DNA from: Paenibacillus ottowii
GTDB lineage: Bacteria > Bacillota > Bacilli > Paenibacillales > Paenibacillaceae
Direction: 5' to 3'
Assembly: GCF_006874425.1 (NCBI RefSeq)
Contig: NZ_VIJZ01000001.1
Location: 310,001 to 374,000, forward strand
DNA: 64,000 nucleotides
The position numbers and the translations under genes were made by a program. Each line of letters starts with the position of its first letter. The first letter of the stretch is position 1. Shown one piece after another: positions 58,492 through 64,000 of the stretch. The notes beneath the pieces were generated by a model, which saw only the letters and a program-made list of their open reading frames with translations, did no database searches and had not been told where the DNA came from.

Positions 58492-59665
58492 CGGATTTCG
58501 TATTGCCGCCACGGGGCTCAGCTGGCCGTCCTTGCAGGCGGGCGGTCTCAACACATATTTCAAGTCCATCTGTGAGCAGCTTACGCTAGAAGGCAATACG
58601 CTGGATGCTCTCATCTGTAGTGATGAGCAGCCGCAGGCGCAAGACCGTATTCGGATTCATTCGATTGGCAGCAAGCAGCAGTCCATCTGGAAGCGCAGAG
58701 ATCTGATGCAAAAATATGCAGCAGAGCTGTTCGACAAGCAGCCGATCGATGTGCTGTATTCCCACTTTGCTCCCTATGGTGTCGGGCCGGCACTAGAGGC
58801 GAAAAAAAGAGGAATCCCCGTCGTTACCACTTTCCATGGACCCTGGACGGAGGAATTAAAGATTGAAGGACAGGGAATTAAGCATTTTCTAAAAACGACG
58901 TTGGCCAAATCCATTGAAATGAAAGCTTATGGTTTGGCGGATAAATTTATAGTGCTAAGCGAGACGTTTCGCGATATTTTACATGAGCACTATAAAGTTC
59001 CACTTAGCAAAATCCATGTGATTCCCGGTGCGGCAAATGTGGAAAGATTCCATCCGGCAGAGGATCGGGCTGCCGTACGAAAGCAGCTGAATTTGCCACA
59101 AGATGCGACGATTGTGCTAACCGTTCGTCGTCTTGTGAATCGCATGGGACTGCTACAACTGCTCGAAGCATGGAGACGAGTAACCGAGCGACATCCTGAT
59201 CATCTGCTGCTGATTGGTGGGAGAGGTCCCTTGATGGAGGAATTGGCTTCCAAGGTGGCGGAATACAATCTTCATAACCATGTAAGGCTGCTTGGTTATG
59301 TGTCGGATGAGGAGCTGCCCCTGTACCATCAAGCCTCGAATTTGTTCGTTGTGCCAACACAGGCGCTAGAGGGTTTCGGTCTGATTACCGTCGAGGCGAT
59401 GGCCTCGGGGCTGCCCGTGCTGGCTACCCCTGTGGGCGGAAACAAGGAGATTTTAAGAGGATTCCGTCCTGAGCTACTGTTCCAGGGGACGGACAGTGAA
59501 GCCATTGCTGAAGGGCTGCTGCGTGTGCTGGATCATCGTGAATCTCTACCGAATGCACGGGAATGCCGGGACCATGTCCTGAGCAGATATACATGGGGAC
59601 ATGTGGCGGAGCAGGTGGAAGAAGTGTTCCGACTGGTCCTTGACAGAAAGGCGGCGGCAAAATGA
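58478..59665 (+). CDS. Glycosyltransferase family 4, first of three
   Basis: A 395-aa GT-B transferase. N-terminal GLSWPSLQAGGLNTYFKSIC is the acceptor-side glycine loop; VPLSKIHVIPGAANVERFHP and ILTVRRLVNRMGLLQLLEAW-like residues open the donor domain; EGFGLITVEAMASGLPVLAT is the E-x7-E nucleotide-sugar motif. ATG 58478 lies nine bases after AGAAAGGAG; the frame is open to 58442. Confidence 0.92.
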   Translation: MSYNNGFRIAATGLSWPSLQAGGLNTYFKSICEQLTLEGNTLDALICSDEQPQAQDRIRIHSIGSKQQSIWKRRDLMQKYAAELFDKQPIDVLYSHFAPYGVGPALEAKKRGIPVVTTFHGPWTEELKIEGQGIKHFLKTTLAKSIEMKAYGLADKFIVLSETFRDILHEHYKVPLSKIHVIPGAANVERFHPAEDRAAVRKQLNLPQDATIVLTVRRLVNRMGLLQLLEAWRRVTERHPDHLLLIGGRGPLMEELASKVAEYNLHNHVRLLGYVSDEELPLYHQASNLFVVPTQALEGFGLITVEAMASGLPVLATPVGGNKEILRGFRPELLFQGTDSEAIAEGLLRVLDHRESLPNARECRDHVLSRYTWGHVAEQVEEVFRLVLDRKAAAK

Positions 59666-60810
59666 TGAGAGTGGCTTATATTGACCATACGGCAAGATGG
59701 AGCGGTGGCGAAGTCGCTTTGTATAACATCCTGACGAATATCGGAGAACATATCGATCCGCTCGTTATTTTGGCGGAGGAGGGTGATTTGGCGGATCGGC
59801 TTCGCCAGCGTGATATTGATGTGCGTATCGTTCCCTTAGATGATTCGATTCGCAATCGGGGACGGAATGCCGTTAATCTGGGTGCGCCTGCAGCAGCCTT
59901 TCGCTTGCTGGCTTACGGCAGAAAACTCGCGCCTTTGCTGCGTGAGGAAAAAGTCGTGTGTGTCCACACGAACTCACTCAAGTCCGCACTATATGGTGCA
60001 GTAGCGGCCAAATCAGCGAAGTTGCCGTTGATCTGGCATATCCGTGACCATATCGGTCCGCCGTATCTGAAGCCGATTGTGGCCAAAGGGATTCGGCTGA
60101 TGTCCCGCTTTTTGCCCAACGGAGTGATCGCCAATTCCAAATCCACGCTGAGTGCGTTGGAATTACCTCCGGACAAAAAGACGCTCGTCGTCTACTCCGC
60201 TTTTGCCAAAGCAATTACAGCTCGTGATTCGGCTGCGCATGTACGTGGCGATGACTCGTTTAACGTTGTATTGGTTGGCAGATTGGCGGAATGGAAAGGA
60301 CAACATATTTTACTGGAAGCGGCCCGCTCTTTTTTACCAGATCAGCGTGTGAAATTCTGGCTGGCTGGAGATGCGTTGTTCGGAGAAGAGGAATACAAAC
60401 AACGATTGGAATCCACGATGCGCGAATACGGATTGACAAACGTCAATCTGATGGGACACGTCGATGACATTCAGGGTCTGATGCAGCGCTGTGATTTGCT
60501 CATTCATACCTCCATTACACCGGAACCATTCGGTCAGGTCATTATTGAGGGCATGGCTGCAGGCTTGCCCGTGATCGCTTCAAATGAAGGTGGTCCCAAG
60601 GAAACGGTAGTACCCAATGAAACCGGGCTGCTCATTGAACCGGGAGACCCAGCCAAGCTGGAAGCAGCCATCCGCTGGATGCTGGAGCATCCACAAGAAC
60701 GTCAGCAGATGGGTGAGAAAGGGATGGAACGGGTCAAGAAGCATTTTGTCATCGAGAACACGGTTAAGGATATAGTTCATTACTATAAGGGTTTGTTGGC
60801 AGGAGTCTGA
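59662..60810 (+). CDS. Glycosyltransferase family 4, second of three
   Basis: A 382-aa GT-B enzyme. RVAYIDHTARWSGGEVALYN forms the acceptor loop; LVGRLAEWKGQHILLEAARS and LIHTSITPEPFGQVIIEGMA (E-x7-E) then GLPVIASNEGGPKETVVPNE define GT4. ATG 59662 overlaps the previous stop; ATG 59665 is possible. Likely adds another sugar of the repeat unit or its branch. Confidence 0.92.
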   Translation: MMRVAYIDHTARWSGGEVALYNILTNIGEHIDPLVILAEEGDLADRLRQRDIDVRIVPLDDSIRNRGRNAVNLGAPAAAFRLLAYGRKLAPLLREEKVVCVHTNSLKSALYGAVAAKSAKLPLIWHIRDHIGPPYLKPIVAKGIRLMSRFLPNGVIANSKSTLSALELPPDKKTLVVYSAFAKAITARDSAAHVRGDDSFNVVLVGRLAEWKGQHILLEAARSFLPDQRVKFWLAGDALFGEEEYKQRLESTMREYGLTNVNLMGHVDDIQGLMQRCDLLIHTSITPEPFGQVIIEGMAAGLPVIASNEGGPKETVVPNETGLLIEPGDPAKLEAAIRWMLEHPQERQQMGEKGMERVKKHFVIENTVKDIVHYYKGLLAGV

Positions 60811-60838
60811 CCGACATTCGCGTTAAAGGATGATTCAG

Positions 60839-61939
60839 ATGAAAATAGCGATAGCACATGATTACTTAATCCAAATGGGCGGAGCGGAAAGGGTAGTGGA
60901 GGTATTCCATGATATGTATCCGGAGGCTCCCATCTTCACAACAGTGTTCAGCGATGAGCGTCTGTCGCGTAACTTGAAGGATGCGGATATTAGAGCCACT
61001 TGGCTACAAAACATCCCAGGAGTGAAGGCCAACTTCAAAGGAGTGCTGCCGCTGTATCCCATCGCTATCCGTGATTTTGATTTTAGGGATTTCGACATTG
61101 TTTTAAGCTCCAGCAGCGCATTTATGAAAAGCATCCAGGTACCCAAGCATACGTTTCACATTTGTTATTGTCACACACCGATGCGATTTGCCTGGGATTA
61201 CGATACATATATGGCCCGGCAGTCCAAATCCAACCTGCTCAAAAATATGCTAAAGCTGTACATGAACAGGCTGAAAACTTGGGATGCCAAAACTTCTCGC
61301 AACGTAGACCAGTTTGTCGCCAATTCTTCCGTCGTCAAGCGGAGAATTTTGCACTATTACCAACGGGAGGCAGATGTTATTTTCCCTCCTATCAATACAT
61401 CCCGTTTTAAACGTGCTACAAGCATCGGTGACTATTATTTGATCGTATCCCGTTTGGTATCCTACAAGCGCATTGATCTCGCGATTGAGGCATTCAAACG
61501 TAACGGTCTCAAGCTGCGCATCGTTGGCGAGGGACCGGATCGTAAACGACTCGAAGCCATGGCTGCCCCGAACATTGAGTTCCTCGGCAGACTTGAGGAC
61601 GAAGAGGTTAACAAGTTGATGGCGGAATGTCGTGCGCTCGTTTTTCCGGGCGAAGAGGACTTCGGTATTACCCCTCTGGAGGCGAATGCGGCCGGACGGC
61701 CCGTTATCGCTTTTCAGGGCGGGGGAGCACTGGATACGATTGTTCCTCATGTGAACGGCGTATTTTTCCGCAAGCATCAGGTAGACGATGTGCTGGAGGC
61801 CGTCGCAAAGGTTGAGCAACATGCATGGAATGTGGACGATATCATTAACCATGCTCGCAAATTTGATGAAGATAACTTCAAGGATCAATTGAAAAAGTAT
61901 GTAGAACAAGCCTATGTGAACTTTCTAAAAGGAGGATGA
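60839..61939 (+). CDS. Glycosyltransferase family 4, WbaZ-like mannosyltransferase type
   Basis: A 366-aa GT4. KIAIAHDYLIQMGGAERVVE, CYCHTPMRFAWDYDTYMARQ, VDQFVANSSVVKRRILHYYQ, YYLIVSRLVSYKRIDLAIEA and EEDFGITPLEANAAGRPVIA are blocks shared with WbaZ-like mannosyltransferases; substrate is inference. ATG 60839 lies nine bases after AAAGG; ATG 60830 abuts it. Ends a few bases before ugd with an AAAAGGAGG that serves the next start. Confidence 0.92.
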   Translation: MKIAIAHDYLIQMGGAERVVEVFHDMYPEAPIFTTVFSDERLSRNLKDADIRATWLQNIPGVKANFKGVLPLYPIAIRDFDFRDFDIVLSSSSAFMKSIQVPKHTFHICYCHTPMRFAWDYDTYMARQSKSNLLKNMLKLYMNRLKTWDAKTSRNVDQFVANSSVVKRRILHYYQREADVIFPPINTSRFKRATSIGDYYLIVSRLVSYKRIDLAIEAFKRNGLKLRIVGEGPDRKRLEAMAAPNIEFLGRLEDEEVNKLMAECRALVFPGEEDFGITPLEANAAGRPVIAFQGGGALDTIVPHVNGVFFRKHQVDDVLEAVAKVEQHAWNVDDIINHARKFDEDNFKDQLKKYVEQAYVNFLKGG

Positions 61940-61944
61940 ACGGA

Positions 61945-63273
61945 ATGAAGCTGGCTGTAATCGGTACTGGATACGTTGGGCTCGTCTCGGGTGTATGTTT
62001 TGCGCAAAAAGGTAATGAGGTGATTTGTGTCGATCTGGAGCAGTACAAAATCGACATGTTGAATCGTGCGGAATCTCCGATTTATGAACCGGGTATTGAA
62101 GAATTGATCGCGTTGAATCTGGAAGCTGGTCGTTTGGAGTTTACCTCGGATTTGGCCGATGCGGTACGTCGATCGGATGTTGTCATTTTAGCGGTAGGTA
62201 CACCTTCACTGGCTAACGGCGAGGCGAATTTGTCTTACATTGAACAGGCGGCCGCTGATGTCGGGAAAGCCATGAACGGGTACAAGATTATTATGACCAA
62301 AAGCACCGTACCTGTCGGAACAAACGAAAAGATTAAGGATGTAGTCGCTCGTCATACGAGCTTGTCATTTGATATTGTATCCGCGCCGGAGTTCCTGAGA
62401 GAAGGTTCAGCCATCAATGATACGCTTTATCCAGATCGCATCATTATTGGTTTGGACAATACAGGTTTGCGTGAAACAATGGTCACTCTGCATCAAGTTT
62501 TCACAGATAAAATCTATGTGACGGATATCCGCAGTGCTGAAATGATCAAATATGCCTCCAATGCGTTTCTGGCAACTAAAATATCGTTTATTAACGAGAT
62601 TGCTAATATTTGCGAAAAGGTTGGCGCAGATGTTACCTGCGTAGCTGAAGGTATGGGTATGGACAAACGGATCGGTTCCTCTTTCCTGCAAGCAGGGATC
62701 GGATATGGGGGCTCTTGCTTCCCGAAAGATACGAATGCGCTCATCCAAATTGCGGGTAATGTAGACTATGAGTTCAAGTTGTTAAAATCGGTGGTCGAAG
62801 TGAATACCGACCAACGCTTTATGATTGTATCCAAGCTGCGTGAATCGCTGGGTCAGCTAAACGGCGTATCGATTGGCATTTGGGGCCTCGCCTTCAAGCC
62901 TAATACAGATGATATCCGCGAAGCTCCAGCACTGGAAATCGTAGAAACGCTCATTCAGGCAGGAGCCATTGTCAAGCTGTATGATCCGATTGCGATGGAT
63001 AAATTCAAGGAGCGCGTGGATCATCCGAATATTGTATGGTGCTCCTCCCCGCAGCAAGCCGCCGAAAAAAGCGATGCTGTGTGCCTGCTAACGGATTGGG
63101 AAGAGTTCAAAAAAGTTGACCTCGTGCAACTGGGCTCCATTCTACACAAGCCAGTTCTGATTGACGGTCGTAACGTATTTACCGAGGAACAGATTCAAGG
63201 CTCTGGGCTGGAATACTATTCCGTAGGTCGTCCGCGGATGAGTGGGTGGAACAGAGATAAGGTGGAAGTTTAA
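61945..63273 (+). CDS. ugd: UDP-glucose 6-dehydrogenase
   Basis: A 442-aa enzyme that oxidises UDP-glucose to UDP-glucuronate, giving the acidic sugar of the polymer. KLAVIGTGYVGLVSGVCFAQ is the Rossmann GxGYVG motif; TKSTVPVGTNEKIKDVV, APEFLREGSAINDTLYPDRI, the lysine-bearing EMIKYASNAFLATKISFINE and catalytic Cys258 in GYGGSCFPKDTNAL are all in place. ATG 61945 lies nine bases after GGAGG. Last gene of the operon in this window; more cluster genes may lie beyond the edge. Confidence 0.97.
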   Translation: MKLAVIGTGYVGLVSGVCFAQKGNEVICVDLEQYKIDMLNRAESPIYEPGIEELIALNLEAGRLEFTSDLADAVRRSDVVILAVGTPSLANGEANLSYIEQAAADVGKAMNGYKIIMTKSTVPVGTNEKIKDVVARHTSLSFDIVSAPEFLREGSAINDTLYPDRIIIGLDNTGLRETMVTLHQVFTDKIYVTDIRSAEMIKYASNAFLATKISFINEIANICEKVGADVTCVAEGMGMDKRIGSSFLQAGIGYGGSCFPKDTNALIQIAGNVDYEFKLLKSVVEVNTDQRFMIVSKLRESLGQLNGVSIGIWGLAFKPNTDDIREAPALEIVETLIQAGAIVKLYDPIAMDKFKERVDHPNIVWCSSPQQAAEKSDAVCLLTDWEEFKKVDLVQLGSILHKPVLIDGRNVFTEEQIQGSGLEYYSVGRPRMSGWNRDKVEV

Positions 63274-63329
63274 AAAGTGACCGAAGTGACCGGTTAAAAA
63301 GTGACAGTGGCTGTGGCGGGGGTGAAGAC
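63274..63329. repeat. Short direct repeats after ugd
   Basis: TTAAAAAGTGAC occurs at about 63271-63282 and 63294-63305, with AGTGACCG also twice between them. No terminator with a T run is visible directly after ugd. Confidence 0.5.
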
Positions 63330-63460
63330 GCTACGCGTTCCATTTGATCTTCCGGTCGCTGTTGCAGTGGGATTCTCTGGATTATATAGAACATTCCAAG
63401 GTAAGAATCCCACTGCAAAGGCGAACGCTAGCGCTTCTCCAGATTCAAATGGACCGCTCC
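63330..63460 (+). repeat. Structured intergenic element, copy 1
   Basis: Outer stem TCCATTTGATCT (63339-63350) with AGATTCAAATGGA (63441-63453, one bulged T); inner TCGC/GCGA (63355-63358 with 63421-63424); inner hairpin TTGCAGTGGGATTCT (63362-63376) with AGAATCCCACTGCAA (63404-63418), a perfect 15-bp stem. A second copy in opposite orientation lies at 63840-63970. I know no named family for it. Confidence 0.7.
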
Positions 63461-63493
63461 GCTGCTTTTCCGCACAGAGTCACGGTTTTTAAC

Positions 63494-63592
63494 CTCCCAT
63501 CTTATGGGATGGGAGTAGGAAGGGTAGATCAGAAGGAGCGGCATGATTGAGCCGCTCCTTCTGATCAAGGACGCCATGCGGCAATGCCGCAC
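63494..63592. repeat. Cluster of palindromes
   Basis: CTCCCATC/GATGGGAG at 63494-63515; a perfect 16-bp inverted repeat with 8-base loop at 63527-63566 (GATCAGAAGGAGCGGC and its complement), no T run on either side; and TGCGGCA-a-TGCCGCA near 63576-63592. The big stem could end transcription weakly or be a REP-like unit. Confidence 0.65.
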
Positions 63593-63763
63593 GCCCCCCT
63601 GTGGAGCAAGCTTACCATGCGGATACGCTATGCTGCTCCTTGTAGAGCAAGACGCCATTGCAGTTGCCGCAGGCAATCTTGGCAAGACGTTACGAAACCT
63701 CGATTACTAAAAAGCTTGCAAGCACAGCGGGCAAGCACCGAAAGCGTGAGACTTTTACAGGCT

Positions 63764-63787
63764 GACCGGACTTAATAATGTCCGGTC
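63764..63787. repeat. Perfect inverted repeat
   Basis: GACCGGAC-ttaataat-GTCCGGTC, an 8-bp perfect stem with an 8-base loop, the same loop length as the larger palindrome at 63527. Confidence 0.7.
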
Positions 63788-63839
63788 GTGCCTTTTGCAC
63801 CACAAGGTATGATCGATATGATGCATTTTTGAGTAGCGC

Positions 63840-63970
63840 AGGAATGGATTTGAATCTGGAGAAGCGGAGCGGTCGCCTTTGACTTGGGATTCTTACATAT
63901 AAATGTCTTACACAATCCGAAGAATCCCACGGCAACAGCGATTATAAGATCAAATCCAGACCGTAGCGGG
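63840..63970 (-). repeat. Structured intergenic element, copy 2 (inverted)
   Basis: On the minus strand the outer stem is TGGATTTGATCT (63947-63958) with AGATTCAAATCCA (63845-63857); the inner stem is TGGGATTCTT with AAGAATCCCA (63920-63929 and 63885-63894). Compared with copy 1, the outer stem's CC/GG pairs have become GG/CC, so both strands changed together. GTGGGATTCT, GCTGTTGC and the GCTTCTCCAGATTC tail are conserved between copies. Confidence 0.7.
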
Positions 63971-64000
63971 TCACTCAACCTAGCCCCATTCGATCACCCA

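Noticed and set aside
63301-63978. Frames of 60-85 codons in the final repeat region
   Set aside because: They run through inverted repeats, have no ribosome-binding sites and share no protein pattern.
1-64000. tRNA, rRNA, CRISPR arrays, insertion sequences or phage attachment sites
   Set aside because: I found no cloverleaf ending in CCA, rRNA-like sequence, regularly spaced repeats, transposase or integrase frame, nor matching direct repeats at the two ends of the tail cluster. Manual reading could miss short att sites.

Overview
The window reads as chromosomal DNA of a Paenibacillus, most likely of the polymyxa group. This rests on the Gram-positive type Shine-Dalgarno sites (GGAGG cores, frequent GTG and TTG starts), a PBSX-type phage-tail cluster, UPF0173 and SleB-type proteins, and a Wzx/Wzy exopolysaccharide operon whose gene order recalls the P. 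polymyxa paenan (pep) cluster. No database was searched; names come from recognising family motifs.

Layout. 1-1618 (minus): queuosine precursor operon queC-queD-queE (queE runs off the left edge) with translationally coupled overlaps, headed by a preQ1-I riboswitch and an intrinsic terminator. 1607-8171: housekeeping and hypothetical genes (AIM24-type protein, coiled-coil membrane protein, a 51-aa small protein, a WYL-type regulator, a DEDDh exonuclease, a secreted 5'-nucleotidase with LysM anchor).

8371-29391: a complete contractile phage-tail particle cluster without head genes. An ImmA/IrrE-type metalloprotease and an XRE repressor (minus) face an ArpU-type late regulator (plus), with palindromic operators between them. 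After an ANT(6)-like adenylyltransferase gene of foreign look come an SOS/LexA-like box, a terminator, and then the structural operon: tail completion, sheath, tube, tail-assembly chaperone with a textbook -1 frameshift site, tape measure, LysM protein, hub and baseplate proteins, two successive sets of baseplate-fibre adaptor plus fibre, then a TcdE-type holin and a GH25 lysozyme. I see no terminase, portal, capsid or integrase gene, so I read it as an R-type tailocin, probably released by DNA damage and lysis.

29842-45718: dipeptide/oligopeptide ABC transporter (binding protein and two permeases, no ATPase), dGTPase-like HD hydrolase, luciferase-like monooxygenase, Trm11/UPF0020-like methyltransferase, D-2-hydroxyacid dehydrogenase, ThpR, SleB-type cell-wall hydrolase, UPF0173 hydrolase, and glutamate synthase large subunit GltB standing alone.

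46042-63273: a NarL-type two-component pair, then a 14-gene exopolysaccharide operon (chain-length regulator, short tyrosine-kinase-like ATPase, galU, phosphoglycosyltransferase, five other glycosyltransferases, WecG/TagA-type transferase, two polymerase/ligase-like membrane proteins, Wzx flippase, ugd). A duplicated 11-bp motif lies in front of it. 63274-64000 holds no gene but many inverted repeats, including two oppositely oriented copies of a ~115-nt element whose closing stem shows compensatory base changes, a sign of a structured RNA or structured mobile repeat.
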